A DNA stretch of 64,000 nt from the NCBI RefSeq assembly GCF_003086295.3, contig NC_092048.1:106284276-106348275 (forward strand), read 5' to 3'. The DNA comes from Arachis hypogaea. Lineage: Eukaryota; Streptophyta; Magnoliopsida; Fabales; Fabaceae. Position numbers and translations under genes: made by a program. Positions 21,624-31,912 of this stretch are shown piece by piece (positions within the stretch are counted from its first letter, which is position 1; every line of letters starts with the position of its first letter). Under the pieces are notes generated by a model that was not told the origin of the DNA, searched no databases, and saw only the letters and a program-made list of their open reading frames with translations.

Positions 21624-21670
21624 GTTGGGTTGCCTCCCAACAAGCGCTCTTTTATTGTCACTAGCTTGAC
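21624..21670 (-). other. Conserved post-pol block of E
   Basis: Minus strand AAGAGCGCTTGTTGGGAGGC then AACCCAACC, starting about 15 nt after the integrase stop codon. Same block as in five other elements here. Confidence 0.82.
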
Positions 21671-21685
21671 ATCCTTCAATTCCTT

Positions 21686-23004
21686 TCAGGAAGGCTGTAG
21701 GTTCTGGACCTCTTTTTCCTTATCCCATTGTCCTCCCAAGTACAGCTTTGCTCTGTGACCATTTACTGTGAATTGATTCTTTGTTGCTTCATCTAGCAGT
21801 TCAATGCTCCCATAAGGAAAAACCTTTGTCACCAAGTATGGGCCAGTCCATTTAGACTTAAGTTTGCCAGGGAAGATCTTAAGCCTTGAGTTATATAGGA
21901 GCACTTGCTGCCCTGGCTTGAATTCCTTCTTTGTGATCTTCTTGTCATGCCACCTCTTAGCTCTTTCCTTGTATATCTTAGCACTCTCATAAGCTTCTAT
22001 CCTGAATTCATCTAACTCATTCAGTTGCAACAACCTTTTTTCTCCTGCAGCTTGGGAATCAAGGTTGAGGAGTTTAGTGGCCCAAAAAGCTCTGTGTTCA
22101 AGCTCTACAGGGAGGTGGCAGGATTTGCCATACAATAGCTGAAAGGGTGACTTGCCAATAGGAGTTTTGAAAGCTGTCCTATATGCCCATAATGCATCTT
22201 CTAGCTTCCTAGCCCAATCTTTTCTTGTGCTTCCCACTGTTTTCTCTAAGATCTTCTTTAATTCCCTATTTGCTAGTTCAGCCTGGCCATTAGTCTGAGG
22301 GTGGTAAGGTGTAGCCACTTTATGGATTACTCCATATTTGTGGAGGAGCTTCTCCATCTGTTTGCTGCAAAAGTGACTACCACCATCACTGACAAGACTC
22401 TTGGGCGCTCCATATCTTGTGAAAATGTGCTTTTTAAGGAATTGGAGGACAATCTGTGCATCACAGGTGGTCGTAGCTATGGCTTCCACCCACTTTGAGA
22501 CATACTCCACTGCGACTAAGATATATCTGAAAGAATAGGAAGGGGGAAAGGGCCCCATGAAATCAATTCCCCATAGATCAAATAATTCCAGTTCCAAGAT
22601 GAAGTTTTGAGGCATCTCATTCCTTCTTGTTAATCCTCCTGCTTTCTGGCATTCATTACATTGGTGAACATATTTTCTGGCCAGTAGAAGCCGCTCTGCA
22701 ATATCTTTGCAGCTGTTTTCTCTGGGCCAAAGTGTCCACCATAAGCTGAACCATGGCAGTGCCACAGGATATCCCTCATTTCACTCTCAGGGACACACCT
22801 TCTAATTAATCCATCAGAACATCTCTTGAACAGGAAGGGTTCATCCCATAATAATTTCTTTCCCTCATTGATTAACTTCTTCACTTGTTGCTTAGAAAAG
22901 TCTTGAGGTATCTTTCTTCTCACTGTGTAGTTTGCTATGTCAGCAAACCAAGGTGCTTGCTGGATCTGCAAAAGGTGCTCATCTGGGAAGCTTTCGTTCA
23001 TGGG
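21686..23004 (-). pseudogene. E integrase, frameshifted
   Basis: The region after the TAG at 23005 starts with a spacer (NESFPDEHLLQI) and leads to the HHCC zinc site: [13 protein letters not shown] in one frame and CNECQKAGG in the next, split by a frameshift near 22680. The core has [18 protein letters not shown] and [15 protein letters not shown], so the D-D-E triad is intact. The C-terminus has [34 protein letters not shown] and [15 protein letters not shown]. Integrase would insert the cDNA into the genome. From the frameshift to the stop at 21686 the frame is open for about 330 codons, the best preserved integrase in the window. Confidence 0.9.
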
Positions 23005-24650
23005 CTAAGTTGCTTGTTGAATTGTTTCATGTGGTAGCCTCGACAAATGGTCAGCAACCCGGTTTTCAGTGCCCTTCTTGTCTCTTACCTCAATGTCAAA
23101 CTCTTGTAAGAGCAATATCCACCTGATAAGTCTTGGTTTAGCATCCTGTTTTGACATCAAATACTTAAGTGCAGCATGGTCAGTATAAACTACAACTTTG
23201 GATCCTATCAAGTATGATCTAAACTTATCAAAAGCATAAACTACAGCTAGCAACTCCTTCTCCGTTGTGGTGTAATTTCTTTGGGCCTCATTCAACACTT
23301 TACTTGCATAATATATGACATGATTTAAGTTTCCCTTCTTTTGCCCAAGTACAGCACCAATTGCAAGGTCACTTGCATCACACATGAGTTCAAAGGGTAA
23401 CTCCCAATCTGGAGGTGTGATGATTGGTGCTGTTGTGAGTCTGTTTTTTAAAGTTTCAAAAGCTTGTTGGCAGTTTTCATCAAAAACAAAAGGGTTATCA
23501 AGCATTAATAGATTACTCAAAGGTTTAGCTATTTTTGAAAAATCCTTGATAAACCTTCTGTAGAATCCAGAATGCCCCAAGAAACTTCTAACACATTTCA
23601 CATTAATTGGTGGAGGGAGTTTTTCTATGATTTCAACCTTTGCCTTATCAACCTCTATCCCTTTTCTTGAAACTTTATGGCCAAGAACAATCCCTTCGGG
23701 TACCATGAAATGGCATTTCTCCCAGTTCAAAACTAAATTAGTTTCTTGGCACCGTTTCAAAACAAGGGTTAAATGGTTTAGGCAAGCATTGAAATTATCA
23801 CCAAAAACAGAGAAGTCATCCATGAAGACTTCTAAAAACTTTTCGACCATATCAGAGAAAATGGAGAGCATACACCTTTGAAATGTGGCAGGGGCGTTGC
23901 AAAGCCCAAAGGGCATCCTCCGGTATGCAAAGACTCCAAATGGACATGTAAAGGCAGTCTTCTCTTGGTCCTTGGGGTCCACCACGATTTGATTATACCC
24001 AGAATATCCGTCCAAAAAGCAATAATAGGCATGGCCGGCCAACCTTTCCAGCATCTGATCAATGAATGGGAGAGGGAAATGGTCCTTCCTGGTGGCATCA
24101 TTCAGTCTTCTATAGTCTATGCACATCCTCCACCCAGTCACTGTTCTAGTAGGGATCAACTCATTCTTCTCATTAGTGATGACCGTCATTCCTCCTTTCT
24201 TTGGTACAACTTGAACCGGGCTTACCCATGGGCTGTCAGATATTGGGAAGATTATCCCTGCATTCCACAACTTCATTACTTCCTTCTGGACAACTTCCTT
24301 CATTGTGGGATTTAGCCTTCTTTGTGGTTGAACCACTGGTTTGGAATTATCTTCCAAGAGGATCTTATGCATACACACTGCAGGCTGATTCCCTTCAGGT
24401 CATCAATGGTCCATTCTAAAGCATCTTTGTGAGCTTTGAGTACATCAAGAAGTTCTCCTTCTTCCTTCTTTGTCAGGGATGAATTAATGATTACTGGGAA
24501 GCTCTCCGATGTGCCAAGGAATGCATATTTGAGATGGGTGGGTAATGGTTTCAGTTCTTGTTTTCGTACTTCTTCCTTCTTGTCTTGTTTTTCATCTTGC
24601 TCAATAGAAGTCTCAGCTACTTGTTCTTCTGTTGCCCCTTGATTTCCTTC
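23005..24650 (-). pseudogene. E reverse transcriptase and RNase H
   Basis: RT signatures in order: [80 protein letters not shown], and the catalytic box [11 protein letters not shown] typical of Athila. RNase H follows with [36 protein letters not shown] and [11 protein letters not shown], ending at ADHLSRLP. The main frame is open from 24378 to 23005, about 457 codons. Upstream of it a one-base deletion near 24389 and a TAA at 24651-24653 break the link to protease; a TAG at 23005-23007 separates integrase. RT and RNase H catalytic residues appear intact. Confidence 0.93.
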
Positions 24651-25412
24651 TTACTCTTGAGGACTTTCTTCCAGCATTTCTTCCACCAAACTCTCTATCA
24701 TGTCCACTCTCACATAATCCTCTTGCTCAGGAATGTGTTGCATTGACTTGAAGACGTTTATGACCATTTGTTCATTGTGGACCCTGAAGATCATTTCTCC
24801 TTTTTCTACATCAATAGTGGCTCTTGCTGTGGCTAGAAATGGCCTTCCCAAAATGATTGAATTGTTTCCTTCCTCTTCAGTATCCAAAATCACAAAATCT
24901 GCTGGGAAAATAAACTCCCCAACCTTCACCAACAGATTTTCCACAATTCCAGTGGGTGTTTTGATTGATCTGTCAGCCATGACCAATGACATCCTGGTGG
25001 GTTTAAGCTCTTCTATAGCAAGTTTTCTCATCATTGAGAGAGGCATTAAGTTGATGCTGGCACCAAGGTCACAGAGAGCTTTGTTGAGAATTATTCTGCC
25101 AATGGTGCATGAGACTACAAAGCTTCCTGGATCCTTGAGTTTTGGTGGAATGCCCCTTTGAATCAAAGTACTGCATTCCTCGGTGAGTAACACAGTTTCT
25201 TTCTCAAGCCAACTTCTTTTCTTGTTGATAAGCTCCTTCAAAAACTTGGCATACAGAGGCATTTGCTCAAGTGCTTCAGCCAAGGGAATATTGATTTCCA
25301 GCTTTTTGAAAGTCTCAAGGAACTTATGAAAATGTTGGTCCTTAGTTTCTTTGTTGAATCTCTGGGGATATGGCAGTGGAGGTGTGATGCTCTTTCCTAT
25401 TTGCTGCTGTCC
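24651..25412 (-). pseudogene. E aspartic protease
   Basis: The frame runs from the stop at 25413 through LPYPQRFNKETKDQHFHKFL and LAEALEQMPLYAKFLKEL to the protease: NKALCDLGASINLMPLSMMR with the catalytic DLGA, IEELKPTRMSLVMADRSI, and NSIILGRPFLATARATIDVE. It is one frame with gag, separated by TAG at 25413-25415 and ended by TAA at 24651-24653. Protease would process the Gag-Pol polyprotein. Confidence 0.9.
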
Positions 25413-26433
25413 CTAAGTTACTTCTTTTGAACCGTGTGACTGGTTATCCTTCTCTTTGAGTTTCTCAGTGCTCTTGTTTGGCATCACAACTTGATTCTTG
25501 GCTTCATCTTCCTTTGTTTGCTCCTCATCTTCTATTGGTCTTTTGCTGCTCTCTGCTTGCTTCTTTGTAGTGTCATTGTTGCTCACCAATGTTCTCCCAC
25601 TCCTTAATTGTATTGCCTTGCATTCTTCCTTAGGATTTGGAATTGTGTCACTCGGCAGAGAGCTTGAAGGTCTCTCAATAGAGATCTGCTTGGAGATTTG
25701 CCCCATCTGCCTCTCTAGGCTCTTTATGGAGGCTTCATGATTCTTGGTTGTCATTTCCGGGTGTTTCAACAATTTATCCATCAAGGTCTCCAAGTTAGTG
25801 AGTCTTTGAGATTCAGGTGATACTTGAGGTGGGTTATGAGATGTGGGTGGTGGATGGTAGGTATTTTGGTTGGAGGGTTGGTTATTGGATTGGTACTGGT
25901 TGGGGTTGGGGTAGTTGTTTTGAGTTTTTCTGTAGGGGTTCTGGTTAGTTTGCTGCTGGTTGTGGTTTTGGTTGCTTCTTGGGTTGTTTTGGTTTGAGTT
26001 TCTCTGCCATGGTTGTTGGTTTTGGGTGTGATTATCTCCCCATCTGAGGTTTGGGTGGTTCTTCCAGGATGAATTGTATGTATCACCATACACTTCATTT
26101 GGTCCTTGGTTGTGCATATACTGCACTTGCTCTTGTTGTTGTTCTTCTTGAGTTTCTTCATTTTGCCCCCATGTGGATGATGGTTGGCTTGTGTTAACTG
26201 CTGCAACTTGGAGGCTATCAATCCTCTTGGCCATTTGCTCAAATTGTTCTTGGATTTGCTGCTGCATCATCTTGTTTTGAGCCAAGATTGAGTCCACTCC
26301 TTCTAGCTCCATTACTCCTCTCCTTTGTGATGGTTGGCGATTTCTTTGGTGAGCAAAGAAATATTGATTATTGGCCACCATGTCAATAAGATTTTAAGCT
26401 TCTTCTGCTGTTTTCATCAGTTGCAATGATCCG
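25413..26433 (-). pseudogene. E gag, C-terminal part
   Basis: After the F insertion point the gag frame continues with LQLMKTAEEA, a TAA at about 26393-26395, then NLIDMVANNQYFFAHQRN. A long Q/N/P-rich stretch (about 25780-26160, for example NQNPYRKTQNNYPNPNQYQS) follows, then a coiled-coil piece (EASIKSLERQMGQISKQI) and IPNPKEECKAIQLRSGRTL. No CCHC zinc knuckle is visible, as is common in Athila gag. The nucleic-acid contact may lie in the Q/N-rich part. Confidence 0.85.
26429..26433. repeat. Left TSD (ATCCG) of element F
   Basis: ATCCG precedes the F LTR; the right copy at 34383-34387 is ATCCT. One mismatch, likely a later mutation of the left copy, since the E gag codons fit ATCCT. Confidence 0.8.
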
Positions 26434-28903
26434 TGATGCCAAGGCATCTTAGGCTAGTTTCACTAGCCTTTTTCTTTTATTTTTAGTTGTTTTATGCATT
26501 TTCTTGAGCCTTAAGTAATCATTTTGGGCCAAATAGTCATGCTTGTCTTAAATCATTCAACATGAAGATTTTGATGCAAATTCCATGAGTTTTTAGTTAT
26601 ATTCCTTGAAAGCTATGAATGGAAGAATTCTCATGAATTTTTGCAAGACTTTGATGTAATTGTTTGGATGATTTCAGGGAAGAAGAGGCTAGGCAAGGAA
26701 GCAACAAAATCAATAAAGGAAGCTTGAATATCACATGTGGAGTTTAAGTTCCAGTTTAAGCCTAAACTGGAGCTTAAACGCCAGAATCATGAAGGCTAAG
26801 AAATGCTGGAATTGAAGTTTAACCTCCAGTTTGACCTCAAACTGGAGGTTAAACGCCAGAATGAAAAGTCTCACCAAAGAAGCATTCCACGTTTAACCTC
26901 CAGTTTGACCTCAAACTGGAGGTTAAACGCCAGAATGATAATGCCACTCAGGAAGGAGTTCCACGTTTAACCTCCAGTTTGACCTCAAACTGGAGGTTAA
27001 ACGCCAGAAGTGGGAATAGCACCAGGGAGCCATTTCCACGTTTAAGCTCCAGTTTGACCTCAAACTGGAGCTTAAACGTGTTCGACAGCCTTTCTCCTCC
27101 AGGGTTGCTCTCTCCATTTCCACGTTTAACCTCCAGTTTGACCTCAAACTGGAGGTTAAACGTGTTCGACACCTCCAGGGCTACCATTCTAAGCTTCCAC
27201 GTTTAACCTCCAGTTTGACCTCAAACTGGAGGTTAAACGTGTTCGACCTCCAGGGCTGCCCTTCCTTTATCCACGTTTAAGCTTCAGTTTAACCTTAAAC
27301 TGAAGCTTAAACGTGTTATATGGAACAGCTTGACCATGCCTTCTTCAAACATAAATAACTTGAGCTACAAAACTCCAAATGAGGTGATTCAAAATGCATT
27401 GGAAAGAAGACATCTAGAGCTTTCCAAGCATATATGGCATGCATGGTGGATACTAAAAATTGAGGGAGAAAACAGCCCCGTAATGTGCATAGAAGAGCAT
27501 AGTACCAACATGCAATCAGGCCAGCTGACCTCTTCACCTTCCATGGAGTATAACTCAAGTTGTAGAGATCCAATTGAGGTGCTTCCAGTTGCGTTAGAAA
27601 GCTGACATCCATAGCTTTCCAACGAGGTATAATAGTCTATATTTGGCATCAAATTGGCAAGGTTGACAAGAGAACAAAGTGACGACTCAAGAAAGGGGGT
27701 GCAACATTTGAGTGTAGTTTAATGGATCATTATCCTTTTTGGATCAATTATGTCACTCAGCCCTTCAAGCAAGCAAGGCCCATCAACAACACCAAATCAA
27801 GGCCACAAGAATCATCTAGAATAGTTTATTTTCATTTGATTGTAATTTGCTTTGAATTTCATTTTCATTTTGTAATTTAGGGAGCCTATTTAAAGGCCTT
27901 AGTTTCTGCATTTGAAGAGGGGGGATTGAAGGGGAATCCAGCCCCTGATGGGGACTTTTACTTTCACTTTTAAGGAGCTAGTTTTCATTTCTTTGTAATT
28001 GAATTCAGAGCTATGACTCACTAAACCCCCTTTCATTGGGTTAGGGAGCTCTATTGTAATTCAATGAATCAATAATAGTTTATCTTCTTCTTCAATCTTT
28101 TCTCTTGAATTTTGTTGGAAAGCTTCTCGATCTAATTCCATTGGGTAGTTGTCTTGGGAAAGAAACTACCCATAATTGGAATCCTTCGGAACCTTGGGAA
28201 AGGAATGGAGGATTCATGCTAGAGAAGCTTTCTCACAATGAATTGGATTGGGGTTTGGATGGATATTGTGACATGTAATCCTACCAAATTGTGGTTCATG
28301 AAATTGTGTGGTATAATCAGTGATAGAGCATCATCTCTTCTTATGAACATTTAAACCAAGGGATTGGGAATTTGTTCATTTTTAGAGAGAATTGGTGAGC
28401 CAAGGGATTGGGATCCAATCATATAAGATTGCCAAGCAAAATTCAATGAACGCATTGCTTGAGGAAGAGATATACATGTTTTGATTCGGAGATCTCAATA
28501 TCTCCTAACACCCAATGAATTCCCCATTTCTGATTTCCACTTTCTTTTACATTCTGCAACTCAATTTATGCAATCACCCCCACTCCCTTTTAATTTTCAG
28601 CAATTTAGCTTCTGCTCTTTAATTCATGCAATTTAAGATTCTGCCATTTAAATTCCTTGTCATTTCAATTCCTTGTCATTTACTTTTCCCGCCAATTTTA
28701 CATTCCGCAATTCTCATCTAAATCTTGATTCCGCTCAACTAGAACACACTTCTAATCCGAATTGCTCACTCAACCAATCCTTGTGGGATTCGACCTCACT
28801 CTATTGTGAGTTTTTACTTGACGATAACCGGTGCACTTGCCGTAAGGAATTTTGCCGATCGTGCAATTTCCTAAATCGTAGCATAACAAGTTTATGCGCA
28901 TCA
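26434..28903 (+). repeat. 5' LTR of F
   Basis: Begins with the palindrome TGATGCCAAGGCATC and ends GCGCATCA. TATTTAAA at 27887-27894 is the likely TATA box. U3 carries eight long palindromes. Open frames on both strands of the LTR are mirror translations of palindromic DNA and are not genes. Confidence 0.95.
26742..27315. repeat. Array of eight long palindromes in F U3 (also at 32221-32794)
   Basis: The typical unit has arm ACGTTTAACCTCCAGTTTGA, a CC centre and the perfect complement arm, about 44 bp in all and spaced 70-80 bp. Variant units change both arms together: AAGCTCC with GGAGCTT at about 27037-27080, and AAGCTTCAGTTTAA with TTAAACTGAAGCTT at about 27272-27315. Units end either CGCCAGAA or CGTGTTCGAC. 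Confidence 0.93.
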
Positions 28904-28909
28904 AGTTTA

Positions 28910-28927
28910 TGGCGCCGTTGCCGGGGA
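28910..28927 (+). other. F primer binding site, tRNA-Asp type
   Basis: TGGCGCCGTTGCCGGGGA, exact match to the tRNA-Asp complement, 6 nt after the LTR. Confidence 0.93.
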
Positions 28928-29108
28928 TTGGTTTTCGATTGACAATTCTCAAATTGGAAGTTAACTAGATTGAGCAATTTTTCTTTTCTTTTGTTAATAG
29001 TTTTTGTTTCAGTTTATTACTGCTAATTTCTGCAAATTTTAATTTGTTTTCTTTGCTTATTCACTTGTTAGCATACTAACCACTAGCTGTTTGTGATATT
29101 GCCTCACT

Positions 29109-30299
29109 ATGGGATTTCCACTATCTTTGGATGAGTATTGTTTGAGACTGAGCACATTGCAAAAAAGAAAGGAGTATCCATCATCTTTTGGTCAATCAAA
29201 ATTCATGAGAAACTCTCCACCACCACAGAATGATTCATGTTATTATGCTCATGGTGGGTGGGAGTATCAGGAACAGGAAACGGGGTACTTCCCAGAGCCA
29301 CAAAATGGTCCATGTTTTGGTGAATTTGATCACTACTCAAGTTGTGGCTGGGAAGATCAAAACCAAAGAGATTTCACTTATTCACACCCCATTCATCAAG
29401 AGCCATCACCTCTGAATTATCCAACCTCACCTCCTAGTTTTACATATCCAAATTCTTCATCACTTGAGCATTTCTCAGCACAAAATTCCTTCTCAAATTC
29501 ATACAATTCATTTCATTATCCACAAGACTCATTCCACTACACACAAGAGTCATACCACTACCAACACTCCAACCAAAGACTCTATCAGCCCACACAAAAC
29601 ACATACTCCCAACCACCATATCACAGCCAAGATAATCAACCTCATCAACCCAATCCGAACCAACAATTTCAAGATCAATTAAACAGGATAGAAGGAATGC
29701 TTGCAACTATGGGCAGAGATGTGGCCGATTTGAAAGGCTTTAAGGAAGAAGTGATATCCAACTTACAAAATCAAGGTGCTGCCATTCAAAAGCTAGAAGC
29801 ACAAATTGAATATCTATCAAAGCAAATTCCTACCCACAATTCTTCTAGTGATACCATGGCAAACCCAAGGGAGGAATCAGAAGAACAAGAAAGGGAGAAA
29901 GTCAATCAAGGGAGATCACACTCCAATGACACAGAGAGTTGCAAAGAGGAAGGGTTCATTGAACCACAAATTCAGGAAGCTTTTGATGAACAGGATACTC
30001 CAACTGTCCAACAACAACCAAGTTCTGAGATCAAGGATGTGAAGGCAGTAGAAACAAGCACCAAAATGAGGATTGTGACCGAGAAACAAAGGATCATATC
30101 CATGAAGAAGAGAAGGTCGAAGAACAATCCAACTCCTGAGCCAACAAGCAAGTTCACTCAAGCCAATCACAAGGGAAAGCTTGCTGGAAAGAAGCATTCA
30201 CAACAAGGGGCACTAACTAGCTCCTTTATCCACTTGAAGTCATTCCTCTTAACAAACTGGAAGAAGAGGAAGAAAGTCAGGAACAGCATGTCAAGCTAA
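29109..30299 (+). CDS. F ORF: 396-aa low-complexity, coiled-coil protein (gag-like tail)
   Basis: A single intact ORF from ATG 29109, 181 nt after the PBS, to a TAA that overlaps the conserved block. Residues 1-35 are mixed (LSLDEYCLRLSTLQKRKEYP). Residues about 38-195 are rich in Y, Q, N, S, H and P with repeats such as HYPQDSFHYTQESYHYQ, a prion-like composition. Residues about 196-242 look like a coiled coil (LNRIEGMLATMGRDVADLKG, IQKLEAQIEYLSKQI). This resembles the gag C-terminal region of E and is followed by NPREE, like the NPKEE of E gag. An acidic stretch and a basic C-terminus (MKKRRSKNNP, KGKLAGKKHSQQG) follow. No gag core, zinc knuckle or enzyme motif is seen. Function is unknown; assembly or RNA binding is a guess. 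Confidence 0.75.
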   Translation: MGFPLSLDEYCLRLSTLQKRKEYPSSFGQSKFMRNSPPPQNDSCYYAHGGWEYQEQETGYFPEPQNGPCFGEFDHYSSCGWEDQNQRDFTYSHPIHQEPSPLNYPTSPPSFTYPNSSSLEHFSAQNSFSNSYNSFHYPQDSFHYTQESYHYQHSNQRLYQPTQNTYSQPPYHSQDNQPHQPNPNQQFQDQLNRIEGMLATMGRDVADLKGFKEEVISNLQNQGAAIQKLEAQIEYLSKQIPTHNSSSDTMANPREESEEQEREKVNQGRSHSNDTESCKEEGFIEPQIQEAFDEQDTPTVQQQPSSEIKDVKAVETSTKMRIVTEKQRIISMKKRRSKNNPTPEPTSKFTQANHKGKLAGKKHSQQGALTSSFIHLKSFLLTNWKKRKKVRNSMSS

Positions 30300-30337
30300 T
30301 GACGTTAAAGAAGCGCTTGTTGGGAGGCAACCCAACC
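30291..30337 (+). other. Conserved post-ORF block of F
   Basis: TCAAGCTAATGACGTTAAAG then AAGCGCTTGTTGGGAGGCAA and CCCAACC. It overlaps the last codons of the F ORF. Retained although all enzymes are lost. Confidence 0.85.
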
Positions 30338-31875
30338 AAAGGTAGTTTATCTTTTCTAGTTATTTCAATAAAAGAGTTAAGTAGATTTATCTGTATTGCA
30401 AGGAGCTAAGTTTGGTGTTGCACACCAAAACAATTCAAGGGTGAATGTGAGATTCTAAGTTTGGTGTTCCACCAAAAACTTCATTAAAAGCACATTTCTA
30501 CCTCAACATGACTAGTCACTAGCTCCAACCAATCAGGGAAACTACTTAAACAATAGTTTAATTTCTAGTTCATAGTTTCTTTTTCTAGTTCATAGTTATT
30601 TTCTTAATAAAAGCACATGAGGTTTTCTGCATATGATCCCAATTGCTGCATATGGCAAGGAACTAAGTTTGGTGTTCACACACCAATCTAAGTTCAGATG
30701 CCTACAAACATAGATGCATGCTAACCAATTCTCAAAGTGCTTGAGGAACAAGCAACTTCTAATAGCTTTGCAGGAAGACAATCAATCTCATGGAAGGAAT
30801 ATACATCATCATCAAAGAGAACACCAAGGCTAGGAAGGATGATGAACAACAAAGAAGATGCTAAAAGGTTGTATTGTCACTTAATTGCTTGTACTTTGAA
30901 TTGCTGACATTGGAAGTTTGCATGCACCCCTGCTTTAAGTTTGAGTCATTGCAGTTTTTGTTTGTCTGTTTGTTTAATTTCCAAATAAGTGATAGTCTAA
31001 GTGTCTGGATAAACTTCACTTGCTTAAATGTATGCTTGCCATGCTTGTTCTGTTTCCAAAAATAAAAGAAAAGTTTGAACAAAAGTAACTCAATTCCATT
31101 TAGTAAGAAATCAAATAAGATTAAGTGGTGGTATGCATGTTTGATTGAATAGTCAGCTCACTAAGAAATAAAGTTAGAATTGTCACTTTTAGTGGAAATT
31201 AGGATGCTGTCTATGGATCTTGATGAATAAATGTCTTTGGCCATGAAAAAGAAAGAAGAAGAAGAAGAAAAAGCCACTGAAAAAGGGCAACCAAAAAGCA
31301 AAAAAATTGAGAAAATAAGCTAGGCACCAATGGTTTGAACTTCTGAGACAAATGCCTGTGGTGTTTATGTATTAAGGATATGCTTGGATGAATAGGTTCT
31401 GAGGAGTGTTTCAACACTTGGTAACTTGGGTTAACTAACCCGGGATTATCAACCAAAAGTCCATTATCAAGAGCAACCTAAATACAAAACATTTAGTCAC
31501 ACAAAGAGGTGCTGGGTACCAATGTCTCAAGAAGAAATGTGAACTAAAATGCCTGTAGTGGATATGTGTAGTGCACTGATAAGAAAAAGAAAATGCCAAA
31601 GGCTTGTGCAACACATGACACTGAGCAACAAGGAGCAAATAAGCTCAAAGAAAAAGAAAAACAAAGAAAAGAAACTTGCCAAGGATATGTGAATAACAAG
31701 AGGCCATAGCAGTGTTTTAGTGGAAACATAAAAAGTGACATTCTTACCTAAGAAACAATAAAGTGATGCTGCAACAACTTTCTGCATGAACACCCCATTA
31801 ATCAATGTCAATTACTTACTGATATGGCTAGTGAATTTACTTTCTGTTTCATTCTTTCTTCTCAATAATTCAGAA
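30338..31875 (+). other. F 3' untranslated region
   Basis: Noncoding. Three inverted repeats on TTTGGTGT: 30411-30430, 30460-30476 and 30669-30686. A GGGTTAACTAACCCGGG palindrome lies at about 31428-31443. Homologous to 20175-21623 of E in reverse. Confidence 0.8.
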
Positions 31876-31895
31876 CTTGCTTGGGGACAAGCAAG
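31876..31895 (+). other. Hairpin upstream of F 3' LTR
   Basis: CTTGCTTGGGGACAAGCAAG, perfect 8-bp arms with GGGA loop, 17 nt before the LTR. AAGTTTGGTGTTG lies between. Confidence 0.88.
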
Positions 31896-31912
31896 GATTA
31901 AGTTTGGTGTTG

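Noticed and set aside
23627..24315. Plus-strand frames of 84-145 aa
   Set aside because: Shadows opposite the strongly coding RT and RNase H of element E.
26923..27206. Open frames on both strands repeating SNWRLNV and SSLTSNW
   Set aside because: They are mirror translations of the palindrome array in the F LTR and occur on both strands with similar sequence. Not genes.
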